DNA of 64,000 bases from Phenylobacterium deserti (lineage in GTDB: Bacteria; Pseudomonadota; Alphaproteobacteria; Caulobacterales; Caulobacteraceae). The position numbers and the translations under genes were made by a program. Below are positions 38,830 to 50,181 of this stretch, in pieces. Location: positions 186,001 to 250,000 of the forward strand of contig NZ_QFYR01000001.1 of assembly GCF_003254705.1 (NCBI RefSeq). The letters are read 5' to 3'. Position 1 is the first letter of the stretch. The number at the start of each line of letters is the position of its first letter. The notes beneath the pieces are model-generated. The model did not search any database. It was not told the DNA's origin and saw nothing but the letters and a program-made list of their open reading frames with translations.

Positions 38830-41046
38830 ATGCGGTCGATGGTCGAAGCCTGGGCGGTCGCCCTGTCGCTGTTGTTGGCCACGCCGCTGACCACCTCCAC
38901 GGCTGCCGCGCAGGATGCGCCGGCGGCGGCGGCCCCGCCGGCGGCCCTGCCCAACGCTCCGATTCCCTACAATCAGATCCGGCCTAAGGCTGCGCCGCGG
39001 CGTGCGCGCCCTGGCACGGCCACGACCGCTCGCCCCGCGGGCGCAGCCGTCGCGGCCGCTGGCGCAACCGTACCCGGCGCCGTTCCTCCACGGCCGGTGA
39101 TCGCCGGCGCCGCCCCGATCGTGCCCGGCCTGCCGGTGGGTCCCGCGGGCGCCCGGCTCGCGCCCGGCCAGCCCATTCCCGCGGTCGAGCTCGAGGCCTA
39201 TGTGGACGGCGTGGTCCGCCAGATCATGGCCGACGCGCACCTGCCAGGCGCCGCGGTCAGCGTGGTGCAGAACGGCCAGGTGCTGCTGAACAAGGGCTAC
39301 GGCTTCGCTCGCCTGTCGCCCGCTAAGGCGGTTGATGCGAACCGCACGCTCTTCCGCATCGGCTCGATCTCCAAGACCTTCACCTGGATCGCCCTGATGA
39401 AGGAGGTGGAAGCCGGCCGCATCCGCCTCAACCAGCCGGTGAACCTCTACCTTCCGGAACGGGTGCAGGTGCGCGACCAAGGCTTTGAGCAGCCCGTGCG
39501 GGTGATCAACCTGATGGACCATACCGCCGGCTTCGAGAGCCGGGTATTGGGCCAGCTGTTCGAACGGGACTTCGAACGCGTTCGCCCGCTCGACCTGTAC
39601 CTTCGCCAGGAGCGTCCGCGCCGGGTCCGCGCGCCGGGCGCCTTTGCCAGCTACTCCAACTACGGCGCGGCTCTCGCGGGGCAGGCCGCGGCCTACACCA
39701 GCGGCAAGCCTTTCGAGCGGCTGATGGAAGAGCAGATCTTCATCCCGCTGGGCCTGCGCCAGACCACCTTCCGCGAGCCGCGGCCGGAGAAAGCGGGTCT
39801 GCCCGCGCCCATGCCCGTCGCCCTCATCGACGACGTGGCCGACGGGTTCGCCTGGGACGGCGGCTTCCGCCGCCAGCCCTATGAGTTCATGGGCCAGATC
39901 GCGCCGGCGGGCTCGGCCTCGTCCAGCGCCGGCGACATGGCGCGCTACATGTTGCTCTTGCTGGGCGACGGCGCCTGGAACGGCGTCACGCTGTACGGTC
40001 CCCAGGCGGCGCGCGCCTTTCGCACGCCGCTCCGCGCTGCGGCTCCCGGCGTCAACGGCTGGGCGCACGGCTTCGCCACCTATCAGCTGCCCGGCGGCTT
40101 CCAGGGCTATGGTCACAGCGGCGAGACCCTGTCTTTTCACGCCAACCTGGTGGTTGTTCCAGGCCTGAACCTCGGCATCTTCGTCGCGACCAACGGCGCC
40201 GACGGCAAGAACCTGGCGGCCGACCTGCCGTCCAGCGTCGTGCGCCAGTTCTACGCCCGTCCGTCTGTCTTCGCCCGCCCCGGCTCGTCCGAACTCGCCG
40301 CCCGCGCCGAAGACTTCGAGGGCCGCTATCTGACGACCCGGCGCGCCTATGCCGGCCTGGAAGCCTTTGTTGATCGCCTGCGGGGCACGGTCGGGGTCCA
40401 CGTCACGCCCGATGGCAAGCTCGTCACCAGCCAGCGGGGCGTCCGCAAGGTCTGGGTTCCAGAAGGTCCCGTCGCTCAGGGCCGCTTCATCTCCACCTTG
40501 GGCGACGAGCGCCTGGTCTTCCGAATGGCCGAAGGCCGCGCCGCCAGCTTCCAGACCGCCGCCAACAGCGGACGGTTCGAGCGTCTGTCGCCCTGGCGCA
40601 GCCCGGTTGTCCTGCTGGTCGTCAGCGTCCTGGCGGCGATCGCTGCTCTAGCCACCCTGGCCGGCGTGCCCCTGCGCACCCGTAGGGAGTCGCGTGAGAA
40701 CCAGATCCAGACCCGCGCCGGCGTGCTGCAGAACATCCAGGCGCTGCTCTGGCTGGTGGGACTGGGGGTGTTCGCCGCCTGGGCCGTCAAGGCTTCCGTC
40801 AACCGCGCGGACGTCGTCTACGACTGGCCGGGCGCCCTGCCGATCATTGCCTCGGCCTGCGCCCTGGTCGCCACCGCGCTCACCGTGGTGACCTTCGTCG
40901 CCCTGCCGGCGGTTTGGCGCGGCGGACGGCGGGTGGACTCCTGGCCCGCCGGGCGGAAGCTGGCCTTCACCGCGACGGTCCTGATCTACGCCGCCTTCGC
41001 CGTCCTGCTGGGCGCCTGGAATGCGCTGCTGCCCTGGTCGGGCTGA
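38830..41046 (+). CDS. Large beta-lactamase-superfamily serine hydrolase with membrane tail
   Basis: A 738-residue exported protein. Signal peptide (AVALSLLLATPLTTSTAAAQ), a Pro/Ala-rich linker of about 80 residues, then a class C/esterase-type beta-lactamase domain at about 120-480: Ser179-I-S-Lys182 in FRIGSISKTF, Tyr275-S-Asn277 in ASYSNYG, and His429-S-Gly431 in GYGHSGET. After a second beta domain come four membrane helices from about 605 to 735. Probably a peptidoglycan or peptide/ester hydrolase of the cell envelope. It ends 108 nt before fliF. Start ATG 38830 preferred. Confidence 0.85.
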   Translation: MRSMVEAWAVALSLLLATPLTTSTAAAQDAPAAAAPPAALPNAPIPYNQIRPKAAPRRARPGTATTARPAGAAVAAAGATVPGAVPPRPVIAGAAPIVPGLPVGPAGARLAPGQPIPAVELEAYVDGVVRQIMADAHLPGAAVSVVQNGQVLLNKGYGFARLSPAKAVDANRTLFRIGSISKTFTWIALMKEVEAGRIRLNQPVNLYLPERVQVRDQGFEQPVRVINLMDHTAGFESRVLGQLFERDFERVRPLDLYLRQERPRRVRAPGAFASYSNYGAALAGQAAAYTSGKPFERLMEEQIFIPLGLRQTTFREPRPEKAGLPAPMPVALIDDVADGFAWDGGFRRQPYEFMGQIAPAGSASSSAGDMARYMLLLLGDGAWNGVTLYGPQAARAFRTPLRAAAPGVNGWAHGFATYQLPGGFQGYGHSGETLSFHANLVVVPGLNLGIFVATNGADGKNLAADLPSSVVRQFYARPSVFARPGSSELAARAEDFEGRYLTTRRAYAGLEAFVDRLRGTVGVHVTPDGKLVTSQRGVRKVWVPEGPVAQGRFISTLGDERLVFRMAEGRAASFQTAANSGRFERLSPWRSPVVLLVVSVLAAIAALATLAGVPLRTRRESRENQIQTRAGVLQNIQALLWLVGLGVFAAWAVKASVNRADVVYDWPGALPIIASACALVATALTVVTFVALPAVWRGGRRVDSWPAGRKLAFTATVLIYAAFAVLLGAWNALLPWSG

Positions 41047-41052
41047 GAGAAG

Positions 41053-41078
41053 TTAAGACCTTTAAACGCGGCGTTAAC
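41053..41078 (+). promoter_or_regulatory. CtrA-type elements before fliF
   Basis: Three TTAA tetramers lie at 41053-41056, 41062-41065 and 41074-41077; read as TAAA-CGCGGCG-TTAAC the last two fit the CtrA box TTAA-N7-TTAAC with one mismatch. Class II flagellar operons of Caulobacter are under CtrA. The match is partial. Confidence 0.45.
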
Positions 41079-41154
41079 TATCAACTGGGTAAAACCTGCC
41101 TAGCGCCGGGCAAACTCTGCCCGGTTGTCAGTGCGGGTGGGGGAGACGGCCGCG

Positions 41155-42795
41155 TTGGAGAAGTTCGTAGCGGCGCTTCAGAGGTTCGGCATCGGCCGCA
41201 TCGCTGCGATCATCGGGATCGGAGCGGGTGTCGCGGCTGCCATGGTCGCGCTCAGCATGAACCTGAGCGAGCCCAAGGCCCTGCTCTATTCCAACCTCGA
41301 CCTCAAGGAAGCCGGCTCCATCACCGCCGCCCTCGACCAAGCGGGCGTGAAGTACGAGGTGAAGGGCGACGGATCGACCATCCTGGTGCCCCGCGACGAT
41401 GTGGCGTCCACCCGCCTGATGCTGTCGGGCAAGGGCCTGCCGACCACCGGCTCCGTGGGCTACGAGATCTTCGACAACTCCAACGCGCTGGGCCAGACCG
41501 ACTTCGTCCAGCAGCTGAACCGCCAGCGCGCCCTGGAAGGCGAGCTGGCTCGCACCATCCGCGGCCTGGACGGCGTGACCTCCGCCCGCGTCCACTTGGT
41601 GATCCCCAAGCGGCAGCTGTTCGAAGAGGACGGCGCCGAGCAACCCTCGGCCTCCGTGAACATCGGCGTCGGCGGCCGCGAGCCGTCGGCCGAGCAGGTC
41701 CGCGCCATCCAGAACCTCGTTTCCGGCGCGGTGCCGAACCTGAAGCCGGACCGCGTCACCGTGGTCGACCAGCACGCCAAGACTCTCTCGGGCGGCGAGA
41801 CCGGCATGGCCGCCGAGGCCGACGGGCGCAAGACCGAGGTCGAGCAGCGCATCGCCAAGCAGGTGAAGCAGCTGGTGGAAGGCGTGGTCGGCGCCGGCAA
41901 GGCCCGCGTCAACGTGAGCGCCGAGCTGGAGCTGGCCCGCGTCACCGTCCAGCAGGAAACCTTTGACCCTGACGGTCAAGTGATCCGCTCGGAAAGCACC
42001 ACCGACGAGCGCTCGCAGGAAAATCAGCCCGATCCGTCCGGCGAGGCCTCTGCCGCCGCCAACATCCCCGGCGGCAACGGCCCGGAGACCGCAAACAACT
42101 CCTCCAACAGCGGCCGCCAGGAATCGACCACCAACTACGAGATCTCCAAGACGGTCCGCACCGAGGTTCAGGAGCCCGGCCAGGTGAAGCGGCTTTCGGT
42201 GGCCGTGGCCGTGGACGGCGCCAGCGCTGCGGGCGCCGACGGCAAGCCCGGCCCCTACACTCCCCGTTCCGCGCAGGAGATGCAGCAGATCGAGCAGCTC
42301 GTCCGCTCGGCCGTCGGCTTCAATCAGGAACGCGGCGACCAGGTCACTGTGGTCAACGTCCGTTTCCCCAGCGCCGCCGATCCGGAAGGCGTGGAAGTCG
42401 CCAATCCGCTGATGGGCTTCGACAAGAACGACCTCATGCGCGCGGTTGAGATCGGCGTGCTGCTGATTGTCGGCGTGCTGATGCTGCTGTTCGTTGGCCG
42501 GCCCCTGCTGAAGAGCGCAACGGGCGGCGGCGGCGGCCAGCTGATGCCGATGCTGGCCGGCGCCGGCGCACCGGTGGCCATGACCGCCGACGGCCAGCCC
42601 CTGCAGCTCACCATGGACGCCAGCGGGCAGCTGGCCCTGCCAGGTCCCAACGGGGAGCTGGAGCAGAAGATCGACATCGCGCGGATCGAGGGCCAGGTGA
42701 AGGCCAGCTCCGTCAAGCGCGTGTCCGAGTTCGTCGAGAAGCATCCGGAGGAGTCGGTCTCGATCCTCCGCAGCTGGTTGCATGAAACGCCATGA
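41155..42795 (+). CDS. fliF: Flagellar MS-ring protein
   Basis: A 546-residue MS-ring protein on which the basal body is built. Membrane helix 1 ([21 protein letters not shown]), the YscJ/FliF domain ([22 protein letters not shown], then [14 protein letters not shown]), a disordered insert, membrane helix 2 ([18 protein letters not shown]) and the FliG-binding C-terminus ending [23 protein letters not shown] 41155 is chosen since GGGGGAG lies 9 nt before it; a TTG at 41125 is in frame too. First gene of fliF-fliG-flbE-fliN-flbD-bla-flhA, overlapping fliG by 4 nt. Confidence 0.95.
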   Translation: MEKFVAALQRFGIGRIAAIIGIGAGVAAAMVALSMNLSEPKALLYSNLDLKEAGSITAALDQAGVKYEVKGDGSTILVPRDDVASTRLMLSGKGLPTTGSVGYEIFDNSNALGQTDFVQQLNRQRALEGELARTIRGLDGVTSARVHLVIPKRQLFEEDGAEQPSASVNIGVGGREPSAEQVRAIQNLVSGAVPNLKPDRVTVVDQHAKTLSGGETGMAAEADGRKTEVEQRIAKQVKQLVEGVVGAGKARVNVSAELELARVTVQQETFDPDGQVIRSESTTDERSQENQPDPSGEASAAANIPGGNGPETANNSSNSGRQESTTNYEISKTVRTEVQEPGQVKRLSVAVAVDGASAAGADGKPGPYTPRSAQEMQQIEQLVRSAVGFNQERGDQVTVVNVRFPSAADPEGVEVANPLMGFDKNDLMRAVEIGVLLIVGVLMLLFVGRPLLKSATGGGGGQLMPMLAGAGAPVAMTADGQPLQLTMDASGQLALPGPNGELEQKIDIARIEGQVKASSVKRVSEFVEKHPEESVSILRSWLHETP

Positions 42796-43826
42796 GCGCG
42801 CGTCTGGTCGGTAAAAAGGGCGTCGTCGACCCCAAGGCCCTGAGCGGCCCGGAGAAGGCGGCGATCATCCTGCTCGCCCTTGGCGAAGAGCACGCGCACA
42901 TCTGGCAGCAGCTGGATGACGAGGAGATCAAGGAGATCTCCCAGGCGATGGCCAGCCTTGGCACCGTGAACGCGGGCGTGGTGGAAGACCTGCTGCTGGA
43001 GTTCGTCTCCGGCATGTCGGGCGCCGGGGCGATCATGGGCTCGTTCGAGCAGACCCAGCGCCTGCTCTCCCAGATCATGCCGCCCGAGAAGGTGGAAGCC
43101 CTGATGGAGGAGATCCGCGGTCCCGCGGGTCGCACCATGTGGGACAAGCTGGGCAACGTGAACGAGGCGGTGCTCGCGAACTATCTGAAGAACGAATACC
43201 CGCAGACCGTCGCGGTGGTGCTCTCCAAGATCAAGTCGGAGCACGCCGCCCGGGTGCTGGCCGCACTGCCCGAGGACTTCGCCCTCGAGTGCGTGACCCG
43301 CATGCTGCGCATGGAGCCTGTGCAGCGCGAGATCCTCGACAAGATCGAGCAGACCCTGCGCACCGAGTTCATGTCCAACCTGGCTCGCACCTCCAAGCGC
43401 GACAGCCACGAGTTGATGGCCGAGATCTTCAACGCCTTCGACCGTCAGACCGAGGCCCGCTTCATCACCGCCCTGGAAGAGCGCAACCGCGAAGCGGCCG
43501 AGCGCATCCGCGCGCTGATGTTCGTGTTCGAGGACCTGTCGAAGCTCGACCCGGGCGGCATCCAGACCCTGCTGCGCGCGGTGGACAAGGACCAGATGGG
43601 CCTGGCGCTGAAGGGTGCCTCGGACGCCCTGCGCGAGATGTTCTTCTCCAACATGTCCGAGCGCGCCGCCAAGATCATGCGCGAGGACATGGAGACCATG
43701 GGTCCGGTCCGCCTGCGCGACGTCGACCAGGCCCAGATGGCCATGGTGCAGGTCGCAAAGGACCTCGCCGCCAAGGGCGAGATCATGCTGGCCGGCTCCG
43801 GCGGCGATGACGAGCTGGTGTACTGA
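42792..43826 (+). CDS. fliG: Flagellar motor switch protein FliG
   Basis: A 344-residue switch protein joining the MS ring to the C ring and taking torque from the stator. N-terminal domain ([19 protein letters not shown]), middle domain with the EHPQ-type patch replaced by [13 protein letters not shown], and the C-terminal torque domain with [18 protein letters not shown] and charged helix. Coupled to fliF (ATGA) and flbE (TGATG). Confidence 0.95.
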   Translation: MSARLVGKKGVVDPKALSGPEKAAIILLALGEEHAHIWQQLDDEEIKEISQAMASLGTVNAGVVEDLLLEFVSGMSGAGAIMGSFEQTQRLLSQIMPPEKVEALMEEIRGPAGRTMWDKLGNVNEAVLANYLKNEYPQTVAVVLSKIKSEHAARVLAALPEDFALECVTRMLRMEPVQREILDKIEQTLRTEFMSNLARTSKRDSHELMAEIFNAFDRQTEARFITALEERNREAAERIRALMFVFEDLSKLDPGGIQTLLRAVDKDQMGLALKGASDALREMFFSNMSERAAKIMREDMETMGPVRLRDVDQAQMAMVQVAKDLAAKGEIMLAGSGGDDELVY

Positions 43827-44467
43827 TGACCGGCGTCCAACCCCGCAAGTTCGCTTTCGACACCGAGTTCGACGCCGCCGGCGGCGTGGCCTACGAAGCG
43901 CCGCGCCCCAAGCGCAGCTTCACCCCTGAAGAGGTCGAAGTCATCCGCGCCGAAGCCCGGGCGGAAGGCGAGCGCGCGGGTCTGAACAGCGTGGCCGCCC
44001 AGCAGGCGCGGGCTCTAGCTGAGATCGCCGCGATCTGCCACCAGGCCATGCCGCGGCTTGCCGAAGTGGCGCACGAGCACCGCACCGGCGCCGCCGCCCT
44101 CGCGCTGGCGTGCGGCCGGGCCATCGCCGACGCCGCGCTCGACCGCTTTCCCGAGGCGCCGATCCAGGCCGCCATCGAAGTCCTCGGTTGTGAGATCGAG
44201 TCGGCGCCCCGCCTGATCGTCAGCGCCCCGCCGGAACTGGCCGACGCCATCCAGGGCCAGCTCGACGAGACCGCCCGGCGCACCGGCTTCGCCGGCGCCA
44301 TACAGGTGCGCACCGAGGCGCAGCTCGGCCGCAACGCCTTCACTCTCGACTTCGGCGATGGTCAGGCCGCCTTCGATCCCGCCGCCGCCGCCGAGCGCGT
44401 GGAACAGGCCCTCAGCGCCGCGCTGGCTGCTGAAGGCCTCCACGCCGAACCCCTCATTCCGGGCTGA
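43826..44467 (+). CDS. flbE: Flagellar export regulator FliH/FlbE
   Basis: A 213-residue FliH-type protein, called FlbE in Caulobacter, which holds the FliI ATPase at the export gate. N-terminal conserved stretch PRKFAFDTEFDA, a Glu/Arg/Ala-rich coiled coil (PEEVEVIRAEARAEGERAGL, about residues 35-70), and a C-terminal domain of the FliH/V-ATPase stator type. Its ATG overlaps the fliG stop, and fliN follows after 20 nt. Confidence 0.88.
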   Translation: MTGVQPRKFAFDTEFDAAGGVAYEAPRPKRSFTPEEVEVIRAEARAEGERAGLNSVAAQQARALAEIAAICHQAMPRLAEVAHEHRTGAAALALACGRAIADAALDRFPEAPIQAAIEVLGCEIESAPRLIVSAPPELADAIQGQLDETARRTGFAGAIQVRTEAQLGRNAFTLDFGDGQAAFDPAAAAERVEQALSAALAAEGLHAEPLIPG

Positions 44468-44487
44468 TCCGGAGAAGAGCGCCCAAC

Positions 44488-44820
44488 ATGTCCGAGAACG
44501 ACTTCAAGCTCGACGAATTCGGCCCCGGCGGCGGCCTGCCGGAAGCCTTCGACGGCGAGGACAAGAACGCCAACGACCTGGCCCCGGTGTTCGATGTTCC
44601 GGTGAACATCTCCGCCGTGCTGGGCCGCGCGAGCCTTTCGGTCGCCCAGCTGCTGCAGCTCGGGTCCGGCAGCGTGCTGGAGCTGGACCGCAAGGTCGGC
44701 GAGGCCATCGACATCTACGTCAACAACCGCCTGGTCGCCCGGGGCGAGGTCGTCATCGTCGACGAACGCCTGGGCGTGACCATGACGGAAATCATCAAGG
44801 ACGGCGACACGGCCGCCTGA
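44488..44820 (+). CDS. fliN: Flagellar motor switch protein FliN
   Basis: A 110-residue C-ring protein. A disordered acidic N-terminus (about 30 residues) is followed by the SpoA fold: VPVNISAVLGRASLSVAQLLQLGSGSVLEL and NNRLVARGEVVIVDERLGVTMTEII (quoted in part). Length and motifs are typical. Confidence 0.95.
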   Translation: MSENDFKLDEFGPGGGLPEAFDGEDKNANDLAPVFDVPVNISAVLGRASLSVAQLLQLGSGSVLELDRKVGEAIDIYVNNRLVARGEVVIVDERLGVTMTEIIKDGDTAA

Positions 44821-44852
44821 GGCGACCGGGTCGAGGTTTAGGAGACGAGCAC

Positions 44853-46220
<1,368 letters not shown>

Positions 46221-46222
46221 CC

Positions 46223-47089
46223 ATGACCGGCCGTCCGCATCCCGACCGCCGGCTGGTCCTGGCGGGCGCTGCGGCCGTTCTGGCTGCGCCCGCAGGGGCG
46301 CAGACGGCCCCAAGCTTCACCATGCTGGAGGCACGCTCCGGCGGACGCCTTGGCGTTCACGCGGTCAACCTCGTTACCGGCAAGCGCTTGGCGCACCGGG
46401 CGGACGAGCGCTTCGCCATGTGCTCGACCTTCAAGGCCTTGGCCGCCGCCGCAGTGCTGGCGCGGGTCGACGCAGGGCAGGAGCGGCTGGACCGCGGGGT
46501 TCCGATCACCAGGGCTGACATGCGGCCCCACGCACCGGTCACCGAGACCTATCTGGATCGCGGGCAGGTCAGCCTTGAGGCTCTGTGCAAGGCCGCCGTC
46601 GAGCAGAGTGACAATCCGGCCGCGAACCTGATGCTGAAGACCGTGGGCGGCCCCGAAGGTCTGACCGCCTGGCTGCGGGGCATCGGCGATCGCGCCACCC
46701 GCCTCGACCGCTGGGAGACGGAACTCAACAGCGCCATCAAGGGTGATCCTCGCGACACCACCACGCCGGCCGCAATGACCGCCACGCTGGGCAAGCTCGC
46801 CGTGGGCGAAGTGCTCAAGGCCGCGTCGCGCGAGAAACTGGTCGGCTGGATGATCGCCTCTCCCACCGGCGCAAACCGCCTGCGCAAGCATCTGCCCGCC
46901 GGCTGGCGCGCAGGCGACAAGACGGGCACGGGCGCCAACGGCTCCACCAACGACGTTGCGGTGTTCTGGCCACCAACGGGTGGGCCGATCGTGGTCGCCT
47001 GCTACATCACGGAAACGTCCGCCGAGCTGGCTGTGCGCGAAGGCGTCATGGCCGAGGTTGGTCGAATCGTGGCCCAAACTCTGGTCTGA
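46223..47089 (+). CDS. bla: Class A beta-lactamase
   Basis: A 288-residue secreted beta-lactamase with a twin-Arg-containing signal (RRLVLAGAAAVLAAPAGAQ). All class A elements are intact: Ser68-TF-Lys71 in MCSTFK, Ser129-Asp-Asn131, Glu165-TE-Leu-Asn169, and Lys233-Thr-Gly235. A Cys precedes the active Ser, as in some carbapenemases, but the partner Cys near KTG is absent (KTGTGANG). Activity against penicillins is expected; spectrum cannot be read. It starts 2 nt after flbD and overlaps the flhA start by TGATG, so it belongs to the flagellar transcript. Confidence 0.94.
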   Translation: MTGRPHPDRRLVLAGAAAVLAAPAGAQTAPSFTMLEARSGGRLGVHAVNLVTGKRLAHRADERFAMCSTFKALAAAAVLARVDAGQERLDRGVPITRADMRPHAPVTETYLDRGQVSLEALCKAAVEQSDNPAANLMLKTVGGPEGLTAWLRGIGDRATRLDRWETELNSAIKGDPRDTTTPAAMTATLGKLAVGEVLKAASREKLVGWMIASPTGANRLRKHLPAGWRAGDKTGTGANGSTNDVAVFWPPTGGPIVVACYITETSAELAVREGVMAEVGRIVAQTLV

Positions 47090-49182
47090 TGGCCGATACC
47101 AGCGTCCCCAGCCTGGGCGGAAAAGCCCCGACGCCCCGCGAGATGTGGGGCTGGGTGGCGCGTGGCGAAGTCGCGCTCGCCGTCGGCGTCGTCGGCATCG
47201 TCGTCCTGCTGATCCTGCCCGTTCCGGCCTTCCTGCTGGACCTATTCCTGGCGATCTCGATCACCAGCTCCGTTCTGATCCTGATGACCGCGTTGATGAT
47301 GAAGCGGCCGCTGGACTTCACCGCCTTTCCGACGGTGCTGCTGGTGGCGACGCTCTACCGGCTCGGCCTGAACATCGCCTCCACGCGCTTGATCCTTGGC
47401 CACGGCCACGAGGGCGCACACGGGGCTGGCCACATCATCGAAGCCTTCGGCAACCTGATGATGGGCGGCAACTTCGTCATCGGGGTGATCGTCTTCGCCA
47501 TCCTGGTGGTGGTGAACTTCGTCGTCATCACCAAGGGCTCTGGCCGGATCGCCGAAGTCGCCGCGCGCTTCACCCTGGACTCCATGCCGGGCAAGCAGAT
47601 GGCGATCGACGCCGACCTGTCCTCGGGCCTGATCGACCAGGAAACGGCCAAGATCCGCCGCAAGGAGCTCGAGCAGGAAAGCACCTTCTTCGGGGCTATG
47701 GACGGCGCGAGCAAGTTCGTGCGCGGCGACGCCGTCGCCGGCCTGGTGATCCTGGCGATCAACATCATCGGCGGGATCCTGATCGGCGTCGTGCAGCACA
47801 AGGTGCCCATCGGCCAAGCGTTCTCCACCTACACCATCATGAGCATCGGCGACGGCCTGGTCAGCCAGATCCCGGCGCTGGTGATCTCGATCGCCGCCGG
47901 CTTCCTGGTCTCCAAGTCGGGCGTCGAAGGCTCCGCCGATAAGGCGTTCGTCACCCAGCTGGCCATGAACCCCATCAGCCTGGGCATGGTCGCCGCCTCG
48001 GCCGGCGTGATCGCGTTCATCCCGGGCATGCCGCTGATCCCGTTCGCCGCGATCGCGGTGGGCTCCGGCGCTCTGGCCTGGAAGCGCTCGCAGGCCAAAC
48101 CCGAGGCGCCCAAGATCGAGATCGGCGGCGAGGCGGCGGAGCCCGAAGAAGAGTCCATCGCCCAGACCCTGGCCATCGACGAGATCAAGATCGAGCTGGG
48201 CTACGGCCTGCTTGGCCTCATCAACGACCTGGAAGGCCGCCGGCTCACGGACCAGATCAAGGCGCTGCGCCGCACCCTGGCGGCCGACTTCGGCTTCATC
48301 ATGCCGAGCGTGCGGATCCTGGACAACATGCGCCTGCCCTCCCAGGGCTACTGCATCCGGATCAAGGAAATGGAGGCTGGATCGGGCGAAGTGCGCCTGG
48401 GCCAGCTGATGGCCATGGACCCCCGCGGCGGCCAGGTGGAGCTGCCGGGCGAGCACATGCGCGAGCCAGCGTTCGGCCTGCCCGCCACCTGGATCGACGA
48501 CTCCCTGCGCGAGGAGGCCACCTTCCGCGGCTACACCATCGTCGATCCCGCGACCGTGCTGACCACGCACCTGACCGAGATCCTCAAGGAGAGCATGCCG
48601 GACCTGCTCTCCTACGCCGAAGTGCAGAAGCTCCTGAAGGAGCTGCCGCCCGAGCAGAAGAAGCTGGCCGACGACCTGATCCCCAACGTCGTGACCATGA
48701 CCACGGTGCAGCGTGTCCTGCAGTCGCTGCTGCGGGAACGGATCTCGATCCGCGACCTGCCGGCGATCCTGGAAGGCATCGGCGAGGCCGCGCCCCACAC
48801 CCAGTCGGTGACCATGCTGGTGGAGCAAGTGCGCACGCGCCTCGCGCGCCAGCTCTGCTTCGCCTACCGCGGCGACGACGGCAGCCTGCCGATCATCACC
48901 CTGACGCCCGATTGGGAGTACGCCTTCTCCGAAGCCCTGGTCGGCCCGGGCGAAGAGAAGCAGCTGGCCCTGGCGCCCTCGCGTCTCCAGGAGTTCATCA
49001 TTGGCGTGCGCGACACCTTCGAACGCGCCGCGCTGTCCGGCGAGACCCCGGTGCTGCTGACCAGCCCGGCTATCCGGCCCTACGTCCGCTCCATCATCGA
49101 GCGCTTCCGGGGCCAGACTCCGGTGATGAGCCAGAACGAGATCCACCCCCGGGCGCGGCTGAAGACCGTCGGCACCATCTAG
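47089..49182 (+). CDS. flhA: Flagellar export gate protein FlhA
   Basis: A 697-residue export-gate component. Eight membrane helices in the first 330 residues, with LDLFLAISITSSVLILMTAL, TLYRLGLNIASTRLIL and the FHIPEP-type region (FVVITKGSGRIAEVAARFTLDSMPGKQMAIDADL, quoted in part); then a linker and the cytoplasmic ring domain with its chaperone-binding surface. Translationally coupled to bla. In relatives it may have its own CtrA-driven promoter; here that would lie inside bla. Confidence 0.96.
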   Translation: MADTSVPSLGGKAPTPREMWGWVARGEVALAVGVVGIVVLLILPVPAFLLDLFLAISITSSVLILMTALMMKRPLDFTAFPTVLLVATLYRLGLNIASTRLILGHGHEGAHGAGHIIEAFGNLMMGGNFVIGVIVFAILVVVNFVVITKGSGRIAEVAARFTLDSMPGKQMAIDADLSSGLIDQETAKIRRKELEQESTFFGAMDGASKFVRGDAVAGLVILAINIIGGILIGVVQHKVPIGQAFSTYTIMSIGDGLVSQIPALVISIAAGFLVSKSGVEGSADKAFVTQLAMNPISLGMVAASAGVIAFIPGMPLIPFAAIAVGSGALAWKRSQAKPEAPKIEIGGEAAEPEEESIAQTLAIDEIKIELGYGLLGLINDLEGRRLTDQIKALRRTLAADFGFIMPSVRILDNMRLPSQGYCIRIKEMEAGSGEVRLGQLMAMDPRGGQVELPGEHMREPAFGLPATWIDDSLREEATFRGYTIVDPATVLTTHLTEILKESMPDLLSYAEVQKLLKELPPEQKKLADDLIPNVVTMTTVQRVLQSLLRERISIRDLPAILEGIGEAAPHTQSVTMLVEQVRTRLARQLCFAYRGDDGSLPIITLTPDWEYAFSEALVGPGEEKQLALAPSRLQEFIIGVRDTFERAALSGETPVLLTSPAIRPYVRSIIERFRGQTPVMSQNEIHPRARLKTVGTI

Positions 49183-49185
49183 GGC

Positions 49186-49662
49186 TCAGCGGCGGCGATA
49201 GCTCAGCCGCATGAACTCTTCCCAGGTCCCGTCCGGGCGGAGCACCTCAGAGATCAGGCGCCGGTGATCGTGGCTCACCAGCTCGATGCTGTCGCGGTAA
49301 CGCCGCATCTCGCCTTCGACGTCAAAGCTCGGGCCTTCTGACTCCAACGCCAGCACATCGCCGGCGTCGTTCAGCGCGCCGTCGTAGACCCAAAGGTTGG
49401 GCATCATTGAGCCCAGCCAGGTCCCCACGAAGCGGCCTTTGGCCGGATCGAACCCAAGGCTCATGATGCTATGCGCCGGCGTTCCGTCGGGCATGGTGCT
49501 AGCTCCTTCGGCGATCACCCAGTAGTCGCCGAGCGTGCGCACCGTTTCCGTCCAGGCGGGGTGCGCCGGGACCGACGGATCGTCCGAGCCCTCGACTTCG
49601 CCCACCCACTCTCCGACCAGCTTGCTGAGCCAGGCGTGTTCTTTCGTCGCTTCTGCGTTCAT
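49186..49662 (-). CDS. DUF1579 family protein
   Basis: A 158-residue protein with DUF1579 features: LSKLVGEWVGEVEG at the N-terminus, ETVRTLGDYWVIAEG, IMSLGFDPAKGRFVGTWLGSM and the end EEFMRLSYRR. It is a predicted lipocalin-like barrel, cytoplasmic, of unknown function. Convergent with flhA, 3 nt apart. Confidence 0.82.
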   Translation of the reverse strand: MNAEATKEHAWLSKLVGEWVGEVEGSDDPSVPAHPAWTETVRTLGDYWVIAEGASTMPDGTPAHSIMSLGFDPAKGRFVGTWLGSMMPNLWVYDGALNDAGDVLALESEGPSFDVEGEMRRYRDSIELVSHDHRRLISEVLRPDGTWEEFMRLSYRRR

Positions 49663-49802
49663 GGCGGCCTCCTCGGGGCACCATACACCCGGCTCGGAGG
49701 TTAGGCTCCTGCGCGACGTCTGCGCCGTTGCAGGCGCGCGGCTCGGCTGCTAGCGGTTCAACCTAAGGGGCGATCCACAGCTCCGCGAGTCTTGGGAATC
49801 GG

Positions 49803-50171
49803 ATGCGGCGACCTTCCAACAGACCTCAAGGAACCGGTTCGGCGATCCTATGGGATCTGCTGACCTTCGAGCGGCTGATGACCGGCCAGGTCGTGCACCT
49901 GATCTATTGGGCCGGCCTCGCCCTGATTGCGCTGGGCGTGTTCGGGGCGCTGGGCGCGGCCGTGGGCGTCGCGATCCGCGATCCGTTCCCCTGGGGCCTG
50001 CTGCTGGCGATCCCGGTGCTGGTGGGCGGCCTGATCGCCATGGGCGCCCTTTTGCTGCTGTGGCGCTCGTTCTGCGAGTTCTACGTCGCGATCTTCAAGA
50101 TCAGCGAAGACCTTTCGGTTCTGCGCCAGGACATGGAGCAGGAACGCGGGCGTCTGGGCAAGCAGCCCTGA
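49803..50171 (+). CDS. DUF4282-like membrane protein
   Basis: A 122-residue protein with two membrane helices (LIYWAGLALIALGVFGALGAAV and LLLAIPVLVGGLIAMGALLLL). The pattern LLTFERLMTGQVVHLIYW before helix 1 and WRSFCEFYVAIFKISEDL after helix 2 matches DUF4282. Function unknown. Two GANTC sites lie before its ATG (GAGTC and GAATC in the last 20 nt). A hairpin follows its stop. Confidence 0.78.
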   Translation: MRRPSNRPQGTGSAILWDLLTFERLMTGQVVHLIYWAGLALIALGVFGALGAAVGVAIRDPFPWGLLLAIPVLVGGLIAMGALLLLWRSFCEFYVAIFKISEDLSVLRQDMEQERGRLGKQP

Positions 50172-50181
50172 TCCAAACCTG

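Noticed and set aside
41128..42783. Antisense frame of 551 codons over fliF, and similar ones over flhA (47242-49146) and flbD (44838-46313)
   Set aside because: Shadows of real coding genes; no ribosome sites, no family signatures.
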